Source: Ewingella americana ATCC 33852
GTDB taxonomy: Bacteria > Pseudomonadota > Gammaproteobacteria > Enterobacterales > Enterobacteriaceae
NCBI RefSeq assembly: GCF_000735345.1
Contig: NZ_JMPJ01000038.1
Coordinates: forward strand, 1 to 64,000
Length of the DNA stretch: 64,000 bases
Reading direction: 5' to 3'
The notes below the pieces were generated by a model. It was given only the letters and a program-made list of their open reading frames with translations, searched no databases and had not been told where the DNA came from. Both the position numbers and the translations under genes were made by a program. Each line of letters starts with the position of its first letter. Position 1 is the first letter of the stretch. This document shows, one piece after another, positions 1-10,030 of the stretch.

Positions 1-71
1 CCGGTGTGGCGGCAGCGCACGGTTTTGACCTTGACCTTAAGGCCAGTTTGGGTGGCAACCCAATGTTTTAA
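1..71 (+). CDS. 3' end of an unidentified gene (partial)
   Basis: An open frame runs in from the window edge and ends with TAA at 69-71, giving 22 residues ending in GGNPMF. It converges on the CorA-family gene, whose stop lies 8 bases further on. The fragment is too short to assign to a family, and the frame could be open by chance. Confidence 0.4.
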   Translation, partial: GVAAAHGFDLDLKASLGGNPMF

Positions 72-78
72 AGCTGCC

Positions 79-1086
79 CTAAAGCCAGCCAGCTTTCTTC
101 AACCGCCAGTAAAGCAACCCGCACCCGACAACGGTTATGCCCAGCGTTAACGGATACCCCCACCAGTCTTCTAGCTCGGGCATGTTTTTGAAGTTCATGC
201 CATACAGGCTGAATACCACGGTGGGAATGGCGAGGATCGCGCCCCAGCCGGCGAGGCGTTGGACCACTTCGTTTTGGTGCACGGACACCAGTGCGAGGTT
301 AACGTGCATGGCGTTGGCAAGCATTTCGCGCATGTCGTCGGTGACGGTGATCACCTGATGGGCGTGGTCCTGCACGTCGCGGATATAGGCGCGCAAGCCT
401 TTCGGAATGAGATCTTCGAAATGGTGGCTGAGCTGATTACAAATATCTTCGGCAGGGACGGCGGCATTGCGCAGTGACAGCAGTTCGCGGCGCAGCTTAT
501 ACACGTCCTGCACCGCGTTTTGGTCGAAGTCGGACTTAAACATCTTCTGCTCAATGTGATCGAACTGTTTGGTGTACTCGCTGACAATCGCTAAATAGTT
601 ATCCACTACCATGTCGAGCACGCAGTACAGCGCGTAGCCCGGCCCTTTGGCCAGCATGTCGGGGCACTCTTCGGCGTGGGCGCGGATTTGCTTATAGCTC
701 GACGATGCGCCGTGGCGCACGGTTATCAAGAAGTTTTTGCCGACGAACAGGTGCGTTTCACCATATTCAATCTTGCCATCGACCAGCTGCGCGGTGTGAA
801 TGACGATAAACAGCGACTCGCCGTACTGCTCAATTTTCGGGCGCTGATGTGCGGTGAGGGCATCTTCAATCGCCAAATCGTGCAGGCCGAACTCCTCCTG
901 AATAGTGCGCATCAGGCTGTCTTCGGGCTGCCATAAACCTAGCCAAACGAAGGTGCCCGGCTCTTTCAGCACCTCGCTGATATCTTCGGTGGTGACGTCT
1001 TGCAGCCGCTTACCTTCACGATAAGCCACGCTGTTAATCACTGAATCACAACTCGGCTTCTTCTCTTCTTTGGTGATGGCATTCAT
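79..1086 (-). CDS. CorA-family divalent cation transporter
   Basis: A 335-residue CorA/MIT-family inner-membrane channel. The large N-terminal cytoplasmic domain is followed by two C-terminal membrane helices. The family signature Y-GMN lies at about 295-298 in the context YGMNFKNMPEL, and the protein ends in a basic tail (RLKKAGWL). Members move Mg2+, Co2+ or Ni2+, while the ZntB branch handles Zn2+; the substrate here is not decided by sequence. The start ATG overlaps the stop of the upstream outer-membrane efflux gene in an ATGA arrangement, so the two are probably translationally coupled. This makes it the last gene of an efflux operon, which is an unusual position for a CorA protein. Confidence 0.9.
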   Translation of the reverse strand: MNAITKEEKKPSCDSVINSVAYREGKRLQDVTTEDISEVLKEPGTFVWLGLWQPEDSLMRTIQEEFGLHDLAIEDALTAHQRPKIEQYGESLFIVIHTAQLVDGKIEYGETHLFVGKNFLITVRHGASSSYKQIRAHAEECPDMLAKGPGYALYCVLDMVVDNYLAIVSEYTKQFDHIEQKMFKSDFDQNAVQDVYKLRRELLSLRNAAVPAEDICNQLSHHFEDLIPKGLRAYIRDVQDHAHQVITVTDDMREMLANAMHVNLALVSVHQNEVVQRLAGWGAILAIPTVVFSLYGMNFKNMPELEDWWGYPLTLGITVVGCGLLYWRLKKAGWL

Positions 1087-2654
1087 TTCGCAGCTTCCTC
1101 AGACGTGGTCTGGACGCGTACATCGGTGGTTTCGGCCGGGCCGAAAACGGTGTAGGTCGGGAGTTTCACATTCTGATACGGCTCCCAGCCGCCGCCAAGG
1201 GCTTTATATAAAGAGACTAAATCGGTGCTGGTCTGTACGCGCGCTTCGGCGGACTGCTGCTTGGCCTGCGCCAGTTGGCGTTGGGCGTCCAGCACGTTGA
1301 TGAAGGAAGAGAGTCCTTTGCTGTAGCTGTCGGTTGCCAGCTCGAATGAGGTTTGCAGCGCCTCGGTGGTTTGATCCAGCCCGGTGACCCGGTCCTGATC
1401 GGTGCGGTAGTTAACCAGCGCGTTATCGACATCTTGCAGCGCGGTGAGCACCGTCTGGCGATAGTTCAGCGCGGCGTTAGCCTGCTGCGCGCGCGACAGG
1501 TGGACGCTGGAAACCAGACGACCGCCTTGGAAGATAGGCAGAGTGACTGACGGGCCGAAGGAGTAGAAGTTGCTGCTCCAGTTGTCCAGATAGCTGGCGT
1601 CGCTGTTGCGCATGCCGAACTGTCCGGTCAGCGAGATGCTTGGGAACATCTGGGCGACGGACACGCCAATATTGGCCGTCGCGGCATGTAAATCGGCCTC
1701 GGCTTTGCGCACGTCCGGGCGGCGACGCGCCAGCTGTGACGGCACGCCAACCGGCACGGCGGCAGGCAGGGCGGGCATAGGTTTAACATGGGTCAGCTCG
1801 CCGTCGAGGGTGCCCGGCGCTTGTCCGAGCAGCACCGCCAGCCCGTTCATCGCCTGACGCTCCTGAGCCTGATATTGCGGCAGCTGGGCGCGCAGCGAGC
1901 CAAGTTGGGCGCGGGCGTTTTCCACATCTAGCTGTGGCGCAAGGCCGTTCTTCTGCTGGCTCTGGGTCAGTTCTAAAGTTTGCTGGGCGACGTCAATCTG
2001 AGTTTGAATCGCCGCCGTGATGCTCTGCGCGCCGCGCAGCTGCAAATAGGCGCGGGCCACTTCGGCTTGCAGAGAGACTAAGGCGTCGTTGCGCTGCTCG
2101 ATGGAAGACTGTTTCTGCGCATTAGCGGCTTCCACCTGCCGACGGGTTCCGCCGAACAGGTCCAGCTCCCAGCTGGCGTCAAAGCTGCCTTGGTACAGAT
2201 TCACCGGGCCGGTAGCGGCGTCGATGGCGCTGGACGCCTCTGGGCTGAGGTTTTCCGCCTGATCGGCAAGACCTGAAGACTCAAGTTCACCCTTCAACCC
2301 AAGCTGTTGGCGAGTAAATTTGGTGTTAGCCTGCACCGACGGCATCCACGCGCCGCGCGCCTGCGTCACCTGCTCGCGGGCTCCGGCGATACGCAGCACC
2401 GCCTGCTGGAGTGAGATATTCCCGGCAATGGCGCGGTCAATCAGGCTATCAAGCTGCGGGTCTTTGAAGGCTTTCCACCACACAGGATTCGGCTCAGAGG
2501 GCAGGGCAATAGAGGCTCCCTCGGTGGCCTGCGGGCGGCTCATGTCGTTATAAGCCGAGGGTGTTTTAGGCTTCGGTGGCTGGTAATCGGGGCCGACGGA
2601 ACAGCCGGTCAGAGCCAAAGCCAACGCGGAAAGCGTAAATGTCAGAGTTTTCAT
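1083..2654 (-). CDS. Outer-membrane efflux lipoprotein, NodT/OprM family
   Basis: A 523-residue TolC-like outer-membrane channel. The lipobox LTGC lies at residues 15-18, and the following SVGPDYQPP is typical of NodT-type efflux lipoproteins. Two long repeats rich in Gln and Ala (about 60-270 and 290-490) match the OEP coiled-coil/beta-barrel architecture. It would complete a tripartite drug exporter with the adjacent EmrA-like adaptor and EmrB-like pump. Only 5 bases separate it from the pump gene, and its stop overlaps the start of the corA-like gene. The C-terminal tail beyond the barrel (about 495-523) is Thr/Glu-rich and probably disordered. Confidence 0.93.
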   Translation of the reverse strand: MKTLTFTLSALALALTGCSVGPDYQPPKPKTPSAYNDMSRPQATEGASIALPSEPNPVWWKAFKDPQLDSLIDRAIAGNISLQQAVLRIAGAREQVTQARGAWMPSVQANTKFTRQQLGLKGELESSGLADQAENLSPEASSAIDAATGPVNLYQGSFDASWELDLFGGTRRQVEAANAQKQSSIEQRNDALVSLQAEVARAYLQLRGAQSITAAIQTQIDVAQQTLELTQSQQKNGLAPQLDVENARAQLGSLRAQLPQYQAQERQAMNGLAVLLGQAPGTLDGELTHVKPMPALPAAVPVGVPSQLARRRPDVRKAEADLHAATANIGVSVAQMFPSISLTGQFGMRNSDASYLDNWSSNFYSFGPSVTLPIFQGGRLVSSVHLSRAQQANAALNYRQTVLTALQDVDNALVNYRTDQDRVTGLDQTTEALQTSFELATDSYSKGLSSFINVLDAQRQLAQAKQQSAEARVQTSTDLVSLYKALGGGWEPYQNVKLPTYTVFGPAETTDVRVQTTSEEAAK

Positions 2655-2659
2655 TTTTA

Positions 2660-4228
2660 TCAGTGTGCTCCGGCATTGCCTTCGCTCTTAACTGGCGAAA
2701 GCAGAAAACAGAAGGGGATCAAAATAGCGGCCACAATGGCGCAATAGCTGAACACGTCGATGTAAGCCAGAATGCGCGACTGGGAAATCATTTCCTGATA
2801 CATACGCGCGGTGGCGAGCTGCATCGGGTCGCCGACCACGTGGGCGAAGTCGCGAATGGCGGCCGCGCTGCGGCTCACGGCCTGATTGAACTGCTCGTTC
2901 AGCGGCGTCATGTTATGCACCATATGGGCGCTGTGCGCCTGAGTTCGCTCCGTTACGCCCGCCGTCGCCAGTGAAATACCAATCGAACCTGCGACGTTAC
3001 GGAACATGGTGAACAGCGCCGAGGCGTCGGCATTCAGCCGCTGCGGAATGGTCACAAAGGCGATAGTGGTCAGCGGCACAAACAGGAAGCCGAGGCCGAG
3101 AGACTGGGCGCTGCGGTACATCACCAGCGTTTCGAAATCGACGTTTGGCGTCAGGCTGCCGGAATAGAGGAAGGAGCCCCCCAGCAGGAAGAAGCCAAAG
3201 GCGATGATGTAGCGCGTCTGCACAATCGGCATCAGCTTCAGCACCAGCGGGATCGACAGCACAATCAGTATTGCACCCGGTGACATCACCAGTCCGGACA
3301 AGGTCGCGGTATAGCCTAACTGCTGCTGGGCGAGCTGAGGGATCACCACCGAGCTGCCATAAAGAATCATCGCCATACCTGCCATCAGCAGGCTGGAGAC
3401 GGCAAAGTTGCGGTCTTTCAAGCAGCGCAGGTTCACTACCGGTTTCTTGGCGTAGAGCAGCCAGTAAATGGCGCCGACAATACCAATTGCCGCCAGAACC
3501 GCGAAGGTGACGATAAAGGCCGAGTTGAACCAGTTGTCGTCCTCGCCTCGGTCCATCATTACCTGCAAACAGCCCAGCCCAAGGGCAATCAGCCCGATGC
3601 CGATGTAGTCGATGCTCAGCTTGCCTTTGGCTTTGCGCTCCCACGGCGGATCTTCTAACAGCTGGTAGATAGCCAGCAGCGCGATGATCCCCACGGGAAT
3701 ATTGATGAAGAAAATCCAGCGCCAGCTGACGTTATCGGTGATATAGCCGCCGAGCGTCGGGCCAACCACCGGCGCCACGATAATGGCGATGGAGGAGAGG
3801 CCAAAGGCTTTGCCGCGATCTTTTGGCGCGAAGTAGTCGAGCAGCACCGACTGCTGGATCGGCTGAAGGCCGCCGCCGAAGAAGCCCTGCAAAATGCGGA
3901 ATAGGATCATCTGCCACAGCTCGGTGGCGACGCCGCACAGGAAGGAGCAGACGGTGAACATCGCGATACAGATCAGGAAGTAGTTTTTACGCCCCAATAC
4001 CCGGCTGAGGAACGCCGAGATAGGCAGCACGATGCCGTTCGCCACCAGATACGAGGTGAGCACCCAGGTGGACTCGTCGTAGCTGGAGGAGAGGGAACCG
4101 GCGACGTGGGGCAGCGCCACGTTGACAATGGTGGTGTCCAGAATTTCCATGAACACCGCGATGGTCACCACTGCTGCAACCGCCCACGGGTTACTGGAGG
4201 GTCTCCAGCCGCTGCGATCGTCACTCAT
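2660..4228 (-). CDS. MFS multidrug exporter, DHA2 (EmrB-like)
   Basis: A 522-residue proton-driven exporter of the 14-helix DHA2 family. The start of helix 1 carries the motif LDTTIVNVALPHV, typical of EmrB/QacA proteins, and motif C-like glycines appear at GPTLGGYI. It works in the inner membrane with an EmrA-type adaptor and an outer-membrane channel, both encoded next to it. The start codon overlaps the adaptor's stop (ATGA). Residues after about 500 form a short cytoplasmic tail. The substrate cannot be inferred; EmrB relatives export uncouplers, bile salts and hydrophobic antibiotics. Confidence 0.92.
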   Translation of the reverse strand: MSDDRSGWRPSSNPWAVAAVVTIAVFMEILDTTIVNVALPHVAGSLSSSYDESTWVLTSYLVANGIVLPISAFLSRVLGRKNYFLICIAMFTVCSFLCGVATELWQMILFRILQGFFGGGLQPIQQSVLLDYFAPKDRGKAFGLSSIAIIVAPVVGPTLGGYITDNVSWRWIFFINIPVGIIALLAIYQLLEDPPWERKAKGKLSIDYIGIGLIALGLGCLQVMMDRGEDDNWFNSAFIVTFAVLAAIGIVGAIYWLLYAKKPVVNLRCLKDRNFAVSSLLMAGMAMILYGSSVVIPQLAQQQLGYTATLSGLVMSPGAILIVLSIPLVLKLMPIVQTRYIIAFGFFLLGGSFLYSGSLTPNVDFETLVMYRSAQSLGLGFLFVPLTTIAFVTIPQRLNADASALFTMFRNVAGSIGISLATAGVTERTQAHSAHMVHNMTPLNEQFNQAVSRSAAAIRDFAHVVGDPMQLATARMYQEMISQSRILAYIDVFSYCAIVAAILIPFCFLLSPVKSEGNAGAH

Positions 4229-5454
4229 TCCACGGTTACCGTTGGGTCAACTGACAGGCCAAGTGGCAGAGGCTGTTTCGGGTCTAAACCACTGTCGATA
4301 ACGATTTTCACCGGCACGCGCTGGACGATCTTCACATAGTTGCCGGTGGCGTTTTCCGCCGGGAAGGCCGAGAAGCGCGAGCCGGTGCCTTGCTGCACGC
4401 TGTCTACGTGGCCGTGCAGTTCGATATCCGGGTAGGCGTCAATCTTGATAACCACTTTGTTGCCAGGGCGCATGCGCTCCAGCTGTGACTCTTTGAAGTT
4501 GGCGGCGATCCAAATGTTTGGAGAAACAATCGAGAACAGGGAAGAACCGGCCTGAACCAAAGTGCCGAGCTGGACATTACGCATGGTGACGTAGCCGTCA
4601 TAAGGCGCACGCACGTCGGCATAAGAGAGGTTAAGGTTGGCGGTTTCGAGCTGGGCTTTCGCCTGCTCGACCTGCTGTTGACGGGCTTCGACATTGGTTT
4701 CGGCCTGACGGATTTGCAATTCAACCTGCGCCGCGACTTGCACCTGTGCTTTGGCATTTTCTAAATCAGCCTTGGCGGAGCGCAATTGCGCGCTGGCGGT
4801 ATCAATGTTCTGTTGCGAAGTGGCTCGTGGGTCAACGCCGCGCTGACGGCGGAAGTCGGCGGTGGCGTTGAGCAAGTTGGCTTCGGCACGGGCCTGTTGC
4901 GCCTGAGCCTGCGCCAGCTGGGCCGGATACTGCACTTTGGACAGGTCATATTGCACCTGAGCCTGATGCAGTTGCGACACGGCAACGCCCAACTGAGCCT
5001 GTGCCTGATCGCGCTGGGCGGTGGCGTCGCGTGGGTCAATCTGCACTAACAGCTGGCCTTTTTTTACCAACTGGTTGTCTTTGACCGCCAAATTGGTCAC
5101 GTAACCCGAGATTTTTGGGGCAATTGTGACAGCGTCACCTTCAGTAAAGGCGTCATCGGTGTTGATTTGGTCCTTGGTCATGAACCACCAGACCAGCGCC
5201 ACAATCACCATGATGATCACCACTACGCCCAGAATAATTAGCGGCTTTTTGCCCGGACCTTTGCGCTTTTCGCCTTCTTCATCTTCGCCCTTATCTTCTT
5301 CATCTGACGACTTTTTATCCTGCTTTGTACCGTCGTCGGAAGAGGGTGAACGGTAGCCTTCACCGGATTTTACTTGGCTGGAATCGAGTTCGTTGGAGGT
5401 GTCAGGAGACGAAGATTCGTCAGTACGGTTGGCGTCATTTTTATTCGTTGTCAT
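4225..5454 (-). CDS. EmrA/HlyD-family efflux adaptor with a long acidic N-terminal tail
   Basis: A periplasmic adaptor linking the EmrB-like pump to the outer-membrane channel. One membrane helix (IILGVVVIIMVIVALVWWF) is followed by the EmrA hallmark INTDDAFTEGD, a split biotinyl-lipoyl domain, a long Gln/Ala coiled-coil hairpin and a beta-barrel region. I chose ATG at 5454; ATG at 5463 and TTG at 5502 are in frame, and none has a strong ribosome site. About 70 residues before the membrane helix are rich in Ser, Asp, Glu and Lys (DEEDKGEDEEGEKRKGPGKK) and look disordered. EmrA of Escherichia coli has no such extension of this length. It is the first gene of the operon. Confidence 0.9.
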   Translation of the reverse strand: MTTNKNDANRTDESSSPDTSNELDSSQVKSGEGYRSPSSDDGTKQDKKSSDEEDKGEDEEGEKRKGPGKKPLIILGVVVIIMVIVALVWWFMTKDQINTDDAFTEGDAVTIAPKISGYVTNLAVKDNQLVKKGQLLVQIDPRDATAQRDQAQAQLGVAVSQLHQAQVQYDLSKVQYPAQLAQAQAQQARAEANLLNATADFRRQRGVDPRATSQQNIDTASAQLRSAKADLENAKAQVQVAAQVELQIRQAETNVEARQQQVEQAKAQLETANLNLSYADVRAPYDGYVTMRNVQLGTLVQAGSSLFSIVSPNIWIAANFKESQLERMRPGNKVVIKIDAYPDIELHGHVDSVQQGTGSRFSAFPAENATGNYVKIVQRVPVKIVIDSGLDPKQPLPLGLSVDPTVTVE

Positions 5455-5502
5455 AATACTCATCTGGTTATCGGCGCTAGGGCCGAACGTTAAATGAAAC
5501 AA

Positions 5503-5735
5503 TTCTCGTTTTACCCTAGATTGTATTGATGTAAAAGCAAGTAAATAACCGTCAACTTACCTAAGCTAGAGCACGAAGATCCACACTATAGGTATGGTCC
5601 GAAAAAGCGCGCGAAGATGTATAATGCGCGGCTTGGCTTTAATTTTATCTGTGCGTATTTTCACTTAATGGAATCGCCGTATCAGGAACAGCGCGTGACT
5701 TATTCTTCCAATTCAATGAACTTGCGGGGCGCTCT
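5503..5735. promoter_or_regulatory. Divergent promoter region, efflux operon / CDF exporter
   Basis: A 230-base spacer between the divergent adaptor and CDF genes. A perfect -10 hexamer TATAAT sits at 5620-5625 on the plus strand, but the sequence 17 bases upstream is a poor -35. No clear operator for an EmrR/MarR protein was seen, and no local repressor gene is present. Confidence 0.35.
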
Positions 5736-6656
5736 ATGAGCCGTCCAATCCCTTACCGTGGCCTAACGCGCGTGGCCTCGCTTGTCTCCGTATGCGTCGC
5801 ACTGGTGCTGGTGTTTATCAAAGTGTGGGCGTGGGCCGCCACCGGCTCGATTGCTCTCTTAACCTCGGCGGCGGATGGCTTAGTGGACGTGCTGGCCTCG
5901 CTGGTCACGCTGATTGGCGTGCGCTACGCCGGGCGACCGGCAGACAAAGGCCATCGCTACGGTCACGGCAAAGCCGAAGCCGTTGCCGCCTTCGTGCAGG
6001 CTTTACTGCTTGGCGCAGCGGGTCTGGTGCTCGGCGGCGAGTCTATCGGGCGCATCATCAATCCACAGCCGCTGGCGCAGTTAGGGCTGGGGATCTGGGT
6101 GATTATCGGCAGCTGCTGCGCGGCCGTCGGGCTGGTATTGATGCAAACCTACGTGGTGAAGCGCACTGGCTCCACCGCCATTGCCGCCGACCGTGCGCAC
6201 TACATCACAGACGTCGCGGTTAACGTCGCGGTGCTGATAGCTTTGGTGCTCGAACGTCACCTCGGCTGGACGCGTTCCGACTCCATCGGCGCGTTGCTTA
6301 TCTCTTTCTATATGATTTGGAATGCGCGCGGCATGGCCGGGGACGCGCTCAAACAGCTGCTGGACCGGGAGTTAGATATTGAAGACCGCAAGCGCGTGAA
6401 GGCCGCGGTGCTTAGCGTGGCGGGCGTGCGCGGCGTGCATGATATCCGCACCCGCAACGGCGGCGACCGGGTATTTGTCGAGTTTCACGTGGAAGTGGAT
6501 GGGACGCTGTCGGTGGATGTCGGCCATGACATCGGTGACGCGGCTGAAATCGCCGTCAGCAAGCTGTTCACCGCCGCCGACGTCACCGCCCACCTCGAAC
6601 CCGAAGGCATTGACGACGACCGGCTGGATAATTTGCTGAATAATATTACTAAGTGA
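5736..6656 (+). CDS. Cation diffusion facilitator, FieF-like
   Basis: A 306-residue CDF antiporter exporting Zn2+, Fe2+ or similar ions in exchange for protons. The transport site is recognisable: D47 and D51 in SAADGLVD, and H155 and D159 in HYITD, matching the D-x3-D and H-x3-D tetrad of FieF/YiiP. GHGKAE at about 76-81 is conserved in the family. Six membrane helices are followed by a cytoplasmic ferredoxin-like domain (about 210-290) ending in HLEP. The usual fieF context (cpxA, pfkA) is absent, so this may be a paralogue and I do not assign the symbol. Confidence 0.9.
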   Translation: MSRPIPYRGLTRVASLVSVCVALVLVFIKVWAWAATGSIALLTSAADGLVDVLASLVTLIGVRYAGRPADKGHRYGHGKAEAVAAFVQALLLGAAGLVLGGESIGRIINPQPLAQLGLGIWVIIGSCCAAVGLVLMQTYVVKRTGSTAIAADRAHYITDVAVNVAVLIALVLERHLGWTRSDSIGALLISFYMIWNARGMAGDALKQLLDRELDIEDRKRVKAAVLSVAGVRGVHDIRTRNGGDRVFVEFHVEVDGTLSVDVGHDIGDAAEIAVSKLFTAADVTAHLEPEGIDDDRLDNLLNNITK

Positions 6657-6690
6657 TTTCTGCTCCCTCCCGTTACTGGGGCTGGGGTTA

Positions 6691-6795
6691 GCTCCCTCTC
6701 CTTTTTAAGGAGAGGGTTGGGGTGAGGTTTGTTGCGTTGAACTCTGGCTCAAACCACTCCTCATCCCAGTCTTCTCCTCTGAGAGGAGAAGGAGC
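6691..6795. repeat. REP-like palindrome pair (BIME-like)
   Basis: Two palindromes lie 60 bases apart. The first pairs CCCTCTCC (6694-6701) with GGAGAGGG (6709-6716). The second pairs CTTCTCCTCT (6771-6780) with AGAGGAGAAG (6782-6791). The outer flanks GCTCC and GGAGC, and GGGTGAGG against CCTCATCCC, also make the two units inverted copies of each other. This is the arrangement of paired extragenic palindromes between convergent genes; it may also slow transcription read-through. Confidence 0.7.
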
Positions 6796-6805
6796 AAATG
6801 CAAAC

Positions 6806-6973
6806 TTAATGACTCTTCATCCCTGCCGCCGTCATCAGCAATCTAAACACTGACGCCACGGCAAACAGGGTTAACACGCTGCCTAGCCAGATAATTGCCA
6901 GCCAGCCGACGCGTTTCCACCAAGGCTGACGAATAACCTTCTCATCATCCATCTCTCTGATCAGCTTCTTCAT
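6806..6973 (-). CDS. DUF2474 small subunit of cytochrome bd oxidase
   Basis: A 55-residue protein starting MKKLIREMDD with one membrane helix (VGWLAIIWLGSVLTLFAVA) followed by FRLLM. The W-K-R-x-GWL..IWL..S pattern matches DUF2474 proteins, which sit next to CioAB-type oxidases. By analogy with CydX it probably stabilises the oxidase. It starts 8 bases after the subunit II stop and has a GAGGTGAA ribosome site, so it is the third gene of the operon. It is short enough to be missed by length filters. Confidence 0.85.
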   Translation of the reverse strand: MKKLIREMDDEKVIRQPWWKRVGWLAIIWLGSVLTLFAVASVFRLLMTAAGMKSH

Positions 6974-6981
6974 ATTTCACC

Positions 6982-7978
6982 TCAATGGTAACCCTGATCC
7001 GGGGTGACTTTTCCACGGAACACGTAGTAGCTCCAGAAGGTATAAACCAAAATAATCGGGATGATCACCAGCGCGCCAACCAGCATAAAGCCAAGGCTTT
7101 GCGGCGGGGCGGCGGCCTGCCAGAAGGTGATGGACGGCGGCACAATGTTCGGCCAGATGCTAATGCCCAAGCCGCTGTAGCCAAGGAATACCAGCGCCAA
7201 GGTCAGCAAGAAGGGCGCGTGGTGCGACTTGCGGTTAACCGCGCGCAGCATCCAGATGGAGACCAGAACCACCAACACCGGCACCGGCAAGAACCAGAGG
7301 ATATTCGGCATGGTGAACCAACGGTCGGCAATCGCGCTGTGGGTTAACGGCGTCCACAGGCTAATAATGGCGGTGACCAGCAGGAACACCAGCAGCAGAG
7401 GTTTTGCGCGGCGCTGCATGTTTTCCTGCAACGGGCCTTCGGTTTTCATAATCAGCCACGTACAGCCGAGCAGGGCATACGCCACCACTAAGCCCACGCC
7501 GCAGAACAGATTGAAGGGTGAAAGCCAGTCCAGCGGGCCTCCCGCGTAGGCGCGACCCACCACAGGAATACCGTTAATCACCGCCCCGAGCACCACGCCC
7601 TGACTGAAGGTGGCGAACAGCGAACCCCAAATGAAGGCTTTATCCCAGATGTGGCGCTTCTCCGCCGTGGCTTTGAAACGAAACTCAAAGGCCACGCCGC
7701 GAAAAATCAGCCCAAACAGCATTAAGGTCAGCGGGATAGCCAGCGCGTCCAAGATAACGGCATAGGCCAGCGGGAAAGCGCCAAACAGCGCCGCGCCGCC
7801 CAGCACCAGCCAAGTTTCATTGCCGTCCCACACCGGGGCGACGGTGTTCATCATCACGTCGCGTTCCTGGTCGGCCTTAACCAGCGGGAAGAGGATGCCG
7901 ATACCTAGGTCAAAGCCGTCCATCACCACGTACATCATCACGCCAAAAACGATGATTAAAAACCAGATCAGCGGAAGA

Positions 7979-7989
<11 letters not shown>
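6982..7989 (-). CDS. cioB: Cytochrome bd ubiquinol oxidase subunit II (CioB/CydB)
   Basis: A 335-residue inner-membrane protein starting MGIDLPLIWF. The N-terminus (IVFGVMMYVVMDGFDLGIGILFP) and VAPVWDGNETWLV are signatures of CydB-family subunits. Together with subunit I it forms the quinol:oxygen oxidoreductase. The start codon lies inside the last codons of subunit I (11-base overlap), showing coupling. A longer frame reaching 8097 exists but lacks family similarity in its first 36 residues, so ATG at 7989 is preferred. Confidence 0.95.
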
Positions 7990-9415
<1,426 letters not shown>

Positions 9416-9641
9416 AACAACCTCTTTTTTGCGTGGTAACCCTTTCAGCTTAGGCGTCATATGCCATTTTGGCGCAACAACATTCGCAAATGAGGTTTCA
9501 GTGAAAGGGGCGGTACAACAGTGAAGCTTAGCGAGGAGGGGATTTAACCACAGGGTAGGCTGGATATAACAGTAACAGAAATGTGAATATTGACTATAAC
9601 AGATGGCTTGTAGGCTTGGCTGCGCGAGACATCTGTTCGAA

Positions 9642-9690
9642 AAAGCGATGACTTCAAGCCAGAAGCACCAGCCCCTGCCTTCATCGCTTT
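9642..9690 (-). terminator. Rho-independent-like terminator after sfsB
   Basis: AAAGCGATGA (9642-9651) pairs perfectly with TCATCGCTTT (9681-9690). Read on the minus strand the stem is followed by further T residues. The loop is long (29 bases). It lies 12 bases downstream of the sfsB stop. Confidence 0.55.
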
Positions 9691-9702
9691 GGTTAGCTCA
9701 GG

Positions 9703-10023
9703 CTATTTGGCTTTTTTCTGACTTTTAACAATCAGCGTGCCATCAGGATGAAAATAGCGCGTTGGCCAGATTTCAGCTGGCGTCATATCCAGCGCCTTGG
9801 CAATCAGCATCTCTCCCCGAGGCCAGCGGCGGCAGAGCGCGTTTGACAGGGTTGAAGAGCAAAGGCCAGATTGGCGGGATAGGGCTGCCAGCGTGGTTCC
9901 TCGTTTGTGCAACTCGGCGATGATATCTGCCGGATGCCAGTTTTGAAAACGATGGGAACCCACTGATGCCTGAGGTTTATAGCGAGGTAGAGCAGTATCT
10001 TGAGATTTTTTATTGGCCGTCAT
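9703..10023 (-). CDS. sfsB: SfsB/Nlp-family DNA-binding regulator (Ner-like)
   Basis: A 106-residue protein with a central Ner-type winged helix (about 28-92). WHPADIIAELHKRGTTLAAL is followed by a turn and recognition helix (SSTLSNALCRRWPRGE) and then by IAKALDMTPAEIWPTRY. This matches E. coli SfsB (Nlp), a sugar-fermentation stimulation regulator related to the phage Mu Ner repressor. Basic tails flank the domain. No good ribosome site precedes ATG at 10023. Instead, one arm of a 9-base inverted repeat (10031-10039 with 10118-10126) ends 7 bases upstream, which might affect its translation. Confidence 0.85.
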   Translation of the reverse strand: MTANKKSQDTALPRYKPQASVGSHRFQNWHPADIIAELHKRGTTLAALSRQSGLCSSTLSNALCRRWPRGEMLIAKALDMTPAEIWPTRYFHPDGTLIVKSQKKAK

Positions 10024-10030
10024 TTCGCAT

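Noticed and set aside
3271-3510. Short plus-strand frames opposite the EmrB-like gene and similar overlaps elsewhere
   Set aside because: They are antisense shadows of GC-rich coding sequence with no domain or initiation signal.
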